Assembly (NCBI RefSeq): GCF_018918155.1
Contig: NZ_JAHLPY010000005.1
Location: 1-64,000, forward strand
Direction: 5' to 3'
DNA from: Anaerostipes sp. MSJ-23
GTDB lineage: Bacteria; Bacillota; Clostridia; Lachnospirales; Lachnospiraceae
DNA: 64,000 nt
Of the stretch, positions 54,183 through 62,716 are shown one piece after another; position 1 is the stretch's first letter; each line of letters starts with the position of its first letter. The translations under genes were made by a program, and so were the position numbers. The notes under the pieces are model-generated. The model searched no databases and was not told where the DNA came from. It worked only from the letters and a program-made list of their open reading frames with translations.

Positions 54183-55268
54183 TTACTTTTTGTTTTTTAT
54201 ATGATCCGGATGTTCTCTTAAAATTACTTTATTTGCAGCCTGTCGCCTCCTTGTATCAGACATAGCCGCATAATGTTTTCTTGTCGTGTTCACATCCGAA
54301 TGTCCTAAAACTTCAGCAACAAGATAAATATCATCGGTTTCTTCATATAGGGATGTTCCATAAGTACTGCGAAGTTTATGTGGTGTGATTTTTTTTAGCG
54401 GAGTCACTTCTTGTGCATATTTTTTCACAAGATTTTGTACTGCCTGTACACCAATACGTTTTCGCTGCATTGAATAAAAGAGTGCATTTTCATGTCCTTC
54501 TCTTGGGATTATATGGCTTCTGCTGCCGTTAATATATTGTTCCAGAGCATCGGCAACTTCATTTCCAAAATAAATCGTCATCTCTTTTCGCCCTTTTCGA
54601 ATTAAATGTAAACCATTACTTTTAAAATCAATATCCTCAAGATTTAGTCCAACTAGTTCAGATACACGAATTCCAGTACCAAGAAGTAGTGTAATAATTG
54701 CTAGATCTCGTTCCTTGGTTTTCTCATAATAAACTCGTCTTTGCCCAGTTAAATGATCACCACAATGTTCCACAAAATCAAGAAGAGAAGCAATTTCATC
54801 TGGTTCTAGACGGATGATTTCCTTTTCACGAATCTTCGGCATATCGATTAAAAGTGTTGGGTTTTTCTCAATCATCTGTCGTTTATAAAAATATCCATAA
54901 AAAGAACGTAAAGAAGAGATTTTTCGAAAAACGCCTTGTTCTGTATTTTGCATATGCTGATGGTTTTCATCTGAAACATAGATTTTTAAATATTCCATAT
55001 ATTCTTCCAAATCTACCGATTCAATCTTATCAAGATCACTCACCTTAAAATCGGTTATTGAATAATTACGATAAACAGGATTTTGATCTATTAAAAAATG
55101 GAAGAAAACCCTTAAATCGTAGGCATAAGCAATTCTTGTACGAACCTGTGTAGTAGAATCAATTGCACGGAAAAAATCCTTTGCAAAAGGAGGAAGAGTT
55201 TTTAATAATTCTCTTAATTTTATTGTCAATTTTGCTGTTAGTTCATCATAATATGTTGATAAGTTCAT
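54183..55268 (-). CDS. Tyrosine recombinase, Xer type
   Basis: The protein is 361 residues. The N-terminal SAM-like core-binding domain (1-165) is followed by the catalytic domain. The catalytic set is readable: Arg in GTGIRVSEL, Lys in RKGRKEMT, the HKLRS pair, His in LGHSDV, and Tyr in TRKHYAAMSD. Its size and order fit XerC/D or single-Xer (XerS-like) chromosome-dimer resolution. Core housekeeping genes lie on one side and no phage genes are seen, arguing against a prophage integrase. No dif-like site was confidently located. Confidence 0.85.
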   Translation of the reverse strand: MNLSTYYDELTAKLTIKLRELLKTLPPFAKDFFRAIDSTTQVRTRIAYAYDLRVFFHFLIDQNPVYRNYSITDFKVSDLDKIESVDLEEYMEYLKIYVSDENHQHMQNTEQGVFRKISSLRSFYGYFYKRQMIEKNPTLLIDMPKIREKEIIRLEPDEIASLLDFVEHCGDHLTGQRRVYYEKTKERDLAIITLLLGTGIRVSELVGLNLEDIDFKSNGLHLIRKGRKEMTIYFGNEVADALEQYINGSRSHIIPREGHENALFYSMQRKRIGVQAVQNLVKKYAQEVTPLKKITPHKLRSTYGTSLYEETDDIYLVAEVLGHSDVNTTRKHYAAMSDTRRRQAANKVILREHPDHIKNKK

Positions 55269-55355
55269 TTTTATTTCCCTGCTTTCTTTATTTCATATAC
55301 ATTTATTTTAACAATGATTTTTTATGGAATCAACGAAAGAGTATAAAAAGCAAGA

Positions 55356-55409
55356 TTGACTGTTTCTAAAACCTTCGTTATAATATATGTAGTTAGTTAT
55401 AACTAACTA
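55356..55409 (+). promoter_or_regulatory. Nramp promoter with a perfect palindromic operator
   Basis: TTGACT 55356-55361 and TATAAT 55379-55384 have 17-base spacing. TAGTTAGTTATAACTAACTA at 55390-55409 is a perfect 20-base palindrome at the expected transcript start. Its place and shape suit a DtxR/MntR-type metal-dependent repressor, though the protein is not in this window. Confidence 0.75.
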
Positions 55410-55432
55410 AAAAGCAAAAAGAAAGGATTCTT

Positions 55433-56683
55433 ATGAAAAAAATAGAAAAAAAAGAAGATTCTTCGAAAGACAGTTTAAGTTTTTTTAAATATCTTGGACC
55501 AGGATTACTTGTAACAGTTGGATTTATTGATCCTGGAAACTGGGCTTCCAATATTGCTGCTGGTTCTGGTTATGGATATCATCTTTTATGGATGGTTACA
55601 CTTTCCACTTTTATGCTTATTGTTTTACAACATAATGCAGCACATCTTGGAATTGTAACAGGATTATGTCTTTCTGAAGCTGCAAGCAAATATATTCATA
55701 AAACATTGAAAGATATTATTTTATTTACGGCAGTGACTGCTGCCATCGCAACAGCGATGGCTGAAATTCTAGGAGGCGCTATTGCACTTGAAATGCTATT
55801 TCATATTCCAATCAAAATAGGAAGCATCATTATTTTATGCATTGTTTTATTTTGTGAATTTACCAATGCATACAAACGAATTGAAAAATTAATTATTTTA
55901 TTTGTATCTTTGATTGGATTTTCCTTTTTATTTGAAATCTGTATTTCTGATATTCACTGGCATTATGCATTCATTGGCTGGATAAAACCAGAGTTTCCCA
56001 AACATTCTATGCCAGTTATTATGAGTGTATTAGGAGCTGTTGTCATGCCACACAATTTATTTCTACATTCTGAAATTATTCAGAGCCGTAAATGGAACCT
56101 AAAAGAAGAAGCTGTCATTGAACGACAATTGAAATTTGAATTTAAAGATACATTGTTTTCCATGATGATTGGATGGGCAATTAACAGCGCAATGATTCTA
56201 ATGGCGGCCGCAACTTTTTATCATCCAGGAGATATGAAACAAATCAATGATCTAACAACTGCAGGAACAATGTTAAGTCCTTTACTTGGTAATATTGCAT
56301 CTATTATTTTTGCAGTTGCACTCCTTTTAGCTGGAATATCTTCCAGTATTACGGCAGGGATGGCTGGTGGAACCATTTTTTCTGGTATTTTTAATGAACC
56401 TTATGATATTTCACACAAAAAAACAAAATACGGTGTTTTGATTACTATGTTGCCAGCGGCATTTTTGATTTTACTTATTCAATCACCTTTCCAAGGACTC
56501 ATTTATTCTCAAATGTTTCTTGCAATTCAGCTGCCTATTACAATCTTTACGCAGCTTTACCTAACTTCTTCAAAGAAAGTTATGGGAAAATATGCAAACA
56601 GCACAAAATTAAAAATTCTTTTATTTACAATAGCAATCATCGTCACTTTCTTGAATATCGCTTTGTTTATTACTGGATTTTAG
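55433..56683 (+). CDS. Nramp-family divalent metal transporter
   Basis: This 416-residue protein has eleven or so membrane helices. The metal-binding pair is intact: DPGN at 33-36 (FIDPGNWASNIAAGSGYGY) and MPHN at 205-208 (VVMPHNLFLHSEI). It also shows the transport signature region following TM8. Family members import Mn2+ or Fe2+ with protons. The gene is monocistronic behind a strong promoter and palindrome, consistent with repression when metal is plentiful. Mn2+ is likely because the DPGN/MPH set is the canonical one, but iron cannot be excluded. Confidence 0.9.
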   Translation: MKKIEKKEDSSKDSLSFFKYLGPGLLVTVGFIDPGNWASNIAAGSGYGYHLLWMVTLSTFMLIVLQHNAAHLGIVTGLCLSEAASKYIHKTLKDIILFTAVTAAIATAMAEILGGAIALEMLFHIPIKIGSIIILCIVLFCEFTNAYKRIEKLIILFVSLIGFSFLFEICISDIHWHYAFIGWIKPEFPKHSMPVIMSVLGAVVMPHNLFLHSEIIQSRKWNLKEEAVIERQLKFEFKDTLFSMMIGWAINSAMILMAAATFYHPGDMKQINDLTTAGTMLSPLLGNIASIIFAVALLLAGISSSITAGMAGGTIFSGIFNEPYDISHKKTKYGVLITMLPAAFLILLIQSPFQGLIYSQMFLAIQLPITIFTQLYLTSSKKVMGKYANSTKLKILLFTIAIIVTFLNIALFITGF

Positions 56684-56957
56684 TTGAGATAAAATAGTGC
56701 CGAGAAGGACAAAAACTGCACCAGTTACTTTCTTAATTGTTAGCGATTCATGCAAAGAAAAGAACTGCAAATACAGCTGATAATGTTTCTAAATACTCAA
56801 GGATTGATACAGTTGTTATAGGTAATTTGGCTGTTTCTAGAAATAAAGATAACAGCCGATGCCTGTGTATTAATAAAACTTAGAAAAAATCCAAAACCAT
56901 TGACCAGGTTCGAAAAAAGAGAAATCCTAAAATATATTTTATATGCGCCTGTTTCAT
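56680..56957 (-). pseudogene. EamA/DMT-family transporter remnant
   Basis: From ATG 56957 (with AGGTGA upstream) the minus strand gives MKQAHIKYILGFLFF, then a stop. In other frames follow SFINTQASAVIFISR and, further on, ITTVSILEYLETLSAVFAVLFF and HESLTIKKVTGAVFVLLGTILSQ. The last two are the usual C-terminal helices of EamA (RhaT/DMT) permeases. A 300-residue gene is reduced to under 300 bases by a large internal deletion plus frameshifts. It is clearly dead. The transported compound cannot be known. Confidence 0.75.
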
Positions 56958-57102
56958 AAAAATCACCTCTGTTATTTTTTCTCTGTCTAACGTAATATAA
57001 GTTTACGAATAGTCATAGATTATTTTGTAAAAAAAGAAAAAGAATGATAAAATAGAATCAAAATCCAGAACAAACCAAAAATAAGAAATTGGGGTGAACG
57101 CT

Positions 57103-58962
57103 ATGGAAATTTCACATCTTTCTATTAAAAATTTCAAATCCATCCGCTTCATGGAACTTCCAAAAATTTCGAACGCTTTGATTCTTGTTGGAAAAAATAA
57201 TGCAGGAAAATCTTCTGTTCTCCATGCATTACGTGCAGTGGAAGGTTCTTACGAAATTACATTGGACGATTTTAATGAAACCATGCAAAATATTGAAATC
57301 GAAATAACACTTTCTTTTACAGAAGATGATCTTCAAATTTTACACAAAAATGGTTTTGTTAGTCAATATAAGAAATTTGATTTGTGGAAGAAAGAGTTTT
57401 GTAATAGACTTCCTTCTTATCACAATGGAGAACTTTCCTTTACATTTATTGCTAATAAAGAAGGAACAAAACGTTATTTTGATGGAATAAAAAAACACAA
57501 TAAATATATTTCACAAATCTTTCCAACGATTTATTTTATTGGAACTGAAAGAGAATTTAAAAAAATTCAAGATGACTTGTTTATTCTGCAGGAAGATAAT
57601 TTATTAAAAATCATGCGAACCAACTGCTGTATGTTTAATGAAGCAAAACCTTGCAAGCATTGCTTTCATTGTATCGGACTTATCAATCAAAAAACGCCAA
57701 AAGAACTAAATGCATTTGAAGCTTCCAAATTATTTGAATATAAACTTTATCAGATGAATATTGATCAATTCGAAAAGCGAATCAATGAAAGTTTTCATAA
57801 AAACGGTGGCTATGAAGAAATCCTTTTTTCTATGAATTATGATGTTAATCAAATGTTGCAGGTAGAGGCAGAAGCATATAATAAGGAGAGAGATTCTTCC
57901 ATTTCTGTAGAAAAACTTGGCCGTGGAATGAAAAGTATTTACATGCTTTCTCTTTTGGAAGCTTATGTCGCTGATAAAAATAGCTTGCCATCAATTATTA
58001 TGGTAGAAGAACCAGAGATGTTTCTTCATCCACAACTTCAAAAAACATCAAGTGAAATTCTTTATCGTCTTTCACAAAAAAATCAAGTAATTTTTACAAC
58101 ACATTCCCCACATTTATTATCTAATTTTGGCAGCCGTCAAATTTGTCAGATTGTTCTTGATGAAAATTTTTATTCTATTGCTAGGAAAAAAACTAAAATC
58201 AGCACAATTCTTGATGATCTTGGTTATAGTGCAGCCGATCTTATGAATGTAAATTTTGTTTTTATTGTAGAAGGAAAGCAAGATAAATACAGACTACCAT
58301 TGTTATTAAATCATTATTATTCTGAAATTTATGATGAGAGTGGAAATTTAAATCGTGTCGCAATCATTACAACAAACAGTTGTACCAATATAAAAACTTA
58401 TGCAAATTTAAAATATATGAATCAGATCTACATGAAAGATCAATTCTTAATGATTCGTGACAGTGATGGAAAAGATCCAGAAATTCTTGGACGGCAGCTT
58501 TGCAAATATTACGATGAACGAAATTTAACTGATGTAGATCGACTTCCAAAAGTAAGCAGAAGAAATGTCCTTATTTTGAAATATTATTCCTTTGAGAACT
58601 ATTTTTTAAATCCAAAGATCATGAAAATGCTTGGCATTATTTCATCAGAGGAAGCTTTTTACGATACATTGTTTGACAAATGGAAAGAATATCTTCATCG
58701 AATCAAAAGTGGACAGCATCTTCTTGAAATCATAGGAAAAGATTTCACTAGTGCACAAGACATGAAAGAACACATGGAAGAAATAAAAATTTATCTTCGC
58801 GGCCATAATTTATTTGATATTTTTTATGGACCATATAAGAAACAGGAAAAAGAACTTTTGAAAAGATATATTCAGATCGCACCAAGGGAAGAATTTCAAG
58901 ATATTTTAGATGCTGCCGACGATTTTATATATTTTAAAAGTAAAAAGAAGGATAAAATTTGA
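57103..58962 (+). CDS. OLD-family ATP-dependent nuclease with cysteine cluster
   Basis: The protein is 620 residues. The ABC-type ATPase has Walker A GKNNAGKS (30-37), Walker B IIMVEEPEMFLHP (around 298-308) and the H-loop TTHSPHLL. The C-terminal Toprim nuclease has VEGKQDKYRLP (Glu390) and RDSDG (Asp453, Asp455). Between Walker A and B lies a cysteine set, Cys175, Cys176, Cys184, Cys187 and Cys190 (CCMFNEAKPCKHCFHC), probably zinc-binding. This is not usual in OLD proteins. ATG 57103 follows GGGGTG. OLD proteins, including GajA of Gabija, act in phage defence or DNA repair; no helicase partner follows, so it is a class 1 stand-alone form. Confidence 0.88.
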   Translation: MEISHLSIKNFKSIRFMELPKISNALILVGKNNAGKSSVLHALRAVEGSYEITLDDFNETMQNIEIEITLSFTEDDLQILHKNGFVSQYKKFDLWKKEFCNRLPSYHNGELSFTFIANKEGTKRYFDGIKKHNKYISQIFPTIYFIGTEREFKKIQDDLFILQEDNLLKIMRTNCCMFNEAKPCKHCFHCIGLINQKTPKELNAFEASKLFEYKLYQMNIDQFEKRINESFHKNGGYEEILFSMNYDVNQMLQVEAEAYNKERDSSISVEKLGRGMKSIYMLSLLEAYVADKNSLPSIIMVEEPEMFLHPQLQKTSSEILYRLSQKNQVIFTTHSPHLLSNFGSRQICQIVLDENFYSIARKKTKISTILDDLGYSAADLMNVNFVFIVEGKQDKYRLPLLLNHYYSEIYDESGNLNRVAIITTNSCTNIKTYANLKYMNQIYMKDQFLMIRDSDGKDPEILGRQLCKYYDERNLTDVDRLPKVSRRNVLILKYYSFENYFLNPKIMKMLGIISSEEAFYDTLFDKWKEYLHRIKSGQHLLEIIGKDFTSAQDMKEHMEEIKIYLRGHNLFDIFYGPYKKQEKELLKRYIQIAPREEFQDILDAADDFIYFKSKKKDKI

Positions 58963-59028
58963 CAATTCAAAAACAATCATTGACAATGTCAGAAAAATAT
59001 TCTAAGATATAAACTATCAAAGCAAGAC

Positions 59029-59066
59029 AAAGACGTTCTGTTGAAAAACAGAGCGTCTTTTTTCAT
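59029..59066 (+). terminator. Terminator after the OLD nuclease
   Basis: AAAGACG...TCTGTT (59029-59042) pairs with AACAGA...CGTCTTT (59047-59060), followed by T residues. Confidence 0.8.
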
Positions 59067-59147
59067 TGCCTGGGATTTTTCCCTTGCAAATCACTCTGCG
59101 CAGAAAATTGAAATGTCTTTCTTTGAGAAAAGAAAGGAGTACCCGTT

Positions 59148-60460
59148 ATGGATAATTTGGTTTTATTAAAAGATGAAATTAATCAGTTGTTAGCCCGTTA
59201 TGGTGTGAAGTTCGGCATCTATAAAAATAATGAGTTTCATGAACAGCTGTTTCCATTTGATCCAATTCCAAGAGTGATTTTACATGAGGAATTTCAAGAA
59301 CTTGAAAAAGGATTGATTTAGAGAGTCAATGCCTTAAATCAATTTCTTTTGGATATTTATACAAAACAACAAATTGTAAAAGATGGAGTAATACCGGAAG
59401 AATTTATTTTTGCATCTCCAGGATTTTTGCCACAATGTCAAGGAATTGTTCCATCGAAAAATATTTTTGCACACATTGCAGGAATTGATCTTGTCAAGGG
59501 AAAAGACGGAATCTGGTATGTATTAGAAGATAATTTAAGAGTTCCATCCGGAGCCTCTTATCCAATGATAGCAAGAGCCTCTGCCGAAAAGCAAGTCCTA
59601 CAACATTCCGTGAAACAGAGGTGGAGGATAACAGAGATTATGGAAAATTACTTTGTCAAGTAATGGATGATGTTAATACAGGAGGAATCAATGTTGTATT
59701 TACACCTGGACGTTATAATGCCGCATTTTTTGAACATTCTTATTTGGCGGAAAAAACCGGTTTAATTTTAGCGTTTCCAAACGATCTGGAAGTTCACGGA
59801 GATTTTCTTTATTATAAAACATATCATGGCACAAAACAGAAAGTAGGAGCTATTTATCGAAGAGTTTCCGATGAATATTTGGATCCGATGACATTTTATG
59901 AAGGATCCTTCATTGGAATTTCTCATTTAATGGAAGTCTATCGGAAAGGAAATGTTGCAGTAATTAATGCACCTGGAAATGGAATTGCAGACGATAAAGG
60001 AATCTACTATTTTGTTCCAAAAATGATTGAGTATTATTTAAAAGAAAAACCAATTTTTTGTAATGCACCGACGTATCTTCCATTTTATGAAGAAGACAGA
60101 GCCTATGTCTTAGAAAATTTTGATCATCTTGTAATTAAAGATGTTGCAGAAGCTGGTGGATATGGAGTTGTTTTTGGAAATAAACTAAAAAAAGAAGAAA
60201 AACAAACAATGAAAGAAAAAATTTGTAGTGAACCTAGACGATTTATTGCACAAGAAGTCATAGATTTTCTTGATATGGAAGTGATAGATGGCGTATCTAA
60301 GGTAATGCGAAAAGCAGATCTTCGAGCGTTTGTTCTTTCTGGTGAAAAAACAAAGGTTTGGAAAAGCGGTTTGACCCGTTTTACAAGAAATCCAGATTCT
60401 TTTGTTGTTAATTCATCACAGGGAGGAGGATTTAAAGATACATGGATATTATCTCGATAG
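59148..60460 (+). pseudogene. Circularly permuted ATP-grasp ligase, nonsense plus frameshift
   Basis: From ATG 59148 (AGAAAGGAG upstream) MDNLVLLKDEINQLLARYGVKF runs to TAG 59319-59321 (codon 58), where Gln is expected (EKGLI-stop-RVNALNQ). The same frame continues with ASPGFLPQCQG, GIDLVKGKDGIWYVLEDNLRVPSGASYPMIARAS. A missing base near 59588 then shifts it; CRKASPTTFRETEVEDNRDYGKLL onward is in another frame to 60460 (APGNGIADDKGIYYFVPKMIEYYL). Joined, it is a near-complete CP-ATP-grasp (DUF404/407) amidoligase of about 435 residues. It starts a cluster with alpha-E and transglutaminase-like genes. Confidence 0.88.
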
Positions 60461-61125
60461 AAGAAATGAATCATATTTACTGGCTTGGACGCTATAGTGA
60501 ACGTGTTTATACAACGATTCGTGAGTATTTCAAAGGAAGGAATATCATGATTGAGCAACCTGCCTTTTATATTACTTATTGTAAAAATTTTACAATTCCA
60601 AACTGTTATAAATCTTCTAGTGATTTTTTACATCAATATGCATTTGATGAAAACAATACGGATTCAATTATTTCTAATTTAAATTATGCATACGATAATA
60701 CAATTCTTTTGCGCCAGACGCTTGGTACAGAAACATTATCTTATATGGAACTTGCAGTTAACCAATTAAAAAATTCAAAAAATAGTCCTGCTGCCCTTTT
60801 AGAACTTCAAAAAGTCCTGGATCATATTCTTGCTTTTTGGGCATGCATTGATGATGAAATTGATAGTGAACAGATACGTTCTGTTATAAAAATCGGACGC
60901 CATCTAGAACGTATCAATTTGTATTTAAGATTGAGAAAAAGCAAAGATTTTATGATGAAACCTTTTCATATGCTGGTAGCAAGATTACGCAAAGGATATG
61001 TTGAGTATGATAAAAATGAACTTGACAGGCTTGGAATGAACATTACTGGAAATACAATTGATTATTTAGATGGAGTTAAAACAAGTGAATTCATCATTAA
61101 GGAGAAATATCGTTGCATTATCTAA
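60442..61125 (+). CDS. Alpha-E domain protein
   Basis: The protein is 227 residues, all alpha-helical. The opening IEEMNHIYWLGRYSERVYTTIREY and later DDEIDSEQIRSVIKIGRHLERINLYLRL are the two arms of the alpha-E (DUF403) fold, each with conserved E/R helices. Alpha-E proteins accompany CP-ATP-grasp ligases and transglutaminase-like proteins in predicted peptide-modifying systems. It overlaps the ATP-grasp gene by 19 bases and the next by 13. It appears intact although every partner is damaged. Confidence 0.87.
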   Translation: MDIISIEEMNHIYWLGRYSERVYTTIREYFKGRNIMIEQPAFYITYCKNFTIPNCYKSSSDFLHQYAFDENNTDSIISNLNYAYDNTILLRQTLGTETLSYMELAVNQLKNSKNSPAALLELQKVLDHILAFWACIDDEIDSEQIRSVIKIGRHLERINLYLRLRKSKDFMMKPFHMLVARLRKGYVEYDKNELDRLGMNITGNTIDYLDGVKTSEFIIKEKYRCII

Positions 61126-61400
61126 AATTCTTTTATGAACAAAGAATTGATTTTTCAAAACCGGTACACGGACATCAATTTGTTTACCGGTGCATTCCAA
61201 AAAGTGAGCCTGGACAAGAAGTAGAACAATTAAATATTAAAATATCTCCTTGTGATTTCTGGTCTTATGGATGGGATACTTATCGAAACAGAACGATCTA
61301 TGGAACTACGAAGAAAAAACATCAAAAGTTTTTTCTTCGTGTACATGGAATTATAAAAAAGGACTGGAGAATTTATGACGGAGATGATCAAAATCTTTAA
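61113..61400 (+). pseudogene. Transglutaminase-like protein, N-terminal fragment
   Basis: The frame uses a TTG start with AAGGAG upstream and gives 95 residues: LKFFYEQRIDFSKPVHGHQFVYRCIPKSEPGQEVEQLNIKI. This is the beta-rich N-terminal region typical of transglutaminase-like proteins beside alpha-E genes. The catalytic Cys-His-Asp domain, usually about 150 residues more, is missing. It breaks off near 61385 and merges into a fragment of an M14-type gene in another frame, so a deletion joins the two. Confidence 0.75.
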
Positions 61401-61725
61401 ACAGCTTGTAGATGGTATTTTTGTAGAAATGAAAGATCTCGGGATTTGGAGTGGAGAGGTTATTGATCCAAAGGAACCACTCATTTCAACGGATGGTCAA
61501 GTCCACTATTTGAATGCTGGTTATGCAGGAGTGTTTTTACCAACAGTCAAACATTGGACCAATGTAAAGACGGGAGAAAAAATTGGTGAAATTTTAAATC
61601 CACTAGAAGGCACAGTAAAAGAAGAAATTTATTCTGATTGTGATGGAATTTTATTTACATTAAGAGAATGTCCGGTCGTAAGTGAAGGTTCTCTTATTGG
61701 ACGAATTCTGGAAAGGCAGGAATAA
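61375..61725 (+). pseudogene. M14/AspA-type deacylase, C-terminal fragment
   Basis: The frame of 116 residues reads IKIFKQLVDGIFVEMKDLGIWSGEVIDPKEPLISTDGQVHYLNAGYAGVFLPTVKHWTNVKTGEKIGEIL. It ends LFTLRECPVVSEGSLIGRIL. This is the C-terminal barrel of succinylglutamate desuccinylase/aspartoacylase-type proteins. The zinc-binding catalytic part is absent, apparently removed with the transglutaminase catalytic domain by one deletion. It may still be translated, but no enzyme activity is expected. Confidence 0.75.
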
Positions 61726-61728
61726 GGT

Positions 61729-62617
61729 ATGAAGAAAGTAAAGTTATATCAGTTAAATTCTCTTTATCGAGATCCATTTAAAATCTATGGATATCATTTC
61801 GGAGGAAATGAAAAGACGGTATGCATTGTCGGATCCATTCGTGGAAATGAAATACAGCAACTTTATATGTGTGCAAGTCTTGTAAAAACATTAAAATTGC
61901 TGGAATCCAGAGGAAGCTTTGATTCAGAACGTGGAATTATGGTTGTTCCATCTGTCAATCCATATTCTTTAAATACCAATACAAGATTTTGGGCAACAGA
62001 CCATACAGATATCAATCGTATGTTTCCTGGATATGATCTTGGTGAAACAACGCAAAGAATTGCAGATGGATTTTTTAAAAAGGTTAACGATTTTATTTAT
62101 GGAATTCATTTTACTAGTTTTTACCTGGAAGGGAATTTTACACCACACGTACGAATCATGAAAACTGGATTTGAAAATGCTGAAATTGCCAGAGAATTTG
62201 GTATGCCGTATGTTATGTTAAGAAATCCAAAACCTTATGATACGACAACTTTAAATTATGAATGGCAGTTATGGGGAACACAAGCATTTTCTGTTTATAC
62301 TCCTGGAACCGATCAAATTGATAAAAAGCAAGCACGTTATGGAATTGATGCAGTTCTTCGTTTTCTATCTTCTCAGGGGTTAATTCATATGAATATAGAT
62401 GGCGGATATCGTTCTAGAAAGTGATTGCGGAGAACATATTGTGGAAGGACATAAAATTGGTGAAATTCTTGATGCTTATGAAGGACATGTTATTGAAAAA
62501 ATCAAAGCTCCTTGCAGTGGACGTATTTTCTATCATGGATGCAATCCTCTGATTTATTCTAATACGGCTGTTGTAAAAATTATCAAGGATCCTCAGGCCG
62601 AATATTATCAACAGTAA
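61729..62617 (+). pseudogene. Second M14/AspA-type protein, frameshifted
   Basis: From ATG 61729, 232 residues give FGGNEKTVCIVGSIRGNEIQQLYMCASLVKTLKLLE, VVPSVNPYSLNTNTRFWATDHTDINRMFPGYDLGETTQR and GIHFTSFYLEGNF. These form the M14 deacylase core. The first zinc site reads RGNE where HGxE is canonical. The frame ends at TGA 62422-62424, but the C-terminal barrel (IVLESDCGEHIVEGHKIGEILDAYEGHVIEKIKAPCSGRIFY) continues in another frame to 62617. One frameshift near 62405-62415 splits it. It may be a degenerate pseudoenzyme family or a damaged hydrolase. Confidence 0.8.
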
Positions 62618-62632
62618 TGAGTGAGTGGATAC

Positions 62633-62666
62633 ACAAAGAGTCATTTTTTGACTCTTTGTTTTTGTT
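62633..62666 (+). terminator. Terminator closing the ATP-grasp/alpha-E cluster
   Basis: ACAAAGAGTCA (62633-62643) pairs with TGACTCTTTGT (62649-62659), followed by TTTTGTTT. Confidence 0.85.
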
Positions 62667-62716
62667 TATGATAAACTATTTTAAGAAAAATAAAAAAGAA
62701 TATGAAAGGTTTATTT

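Noticed and set aside
54183-55268. Prophage or integrative-element integrase
   Set aside because: No phage, relaxase or att-like repeats are seen nearby and the neighbours on one side are core genes; size and motifs fit a chromosomal Xer recombinase.
57103-58962. Complete Gabija defence system
   Set aside because: GajA-like features are present, but the next genes are an ATP-grasp and alpha-E; there is no UvrD-like GajB.
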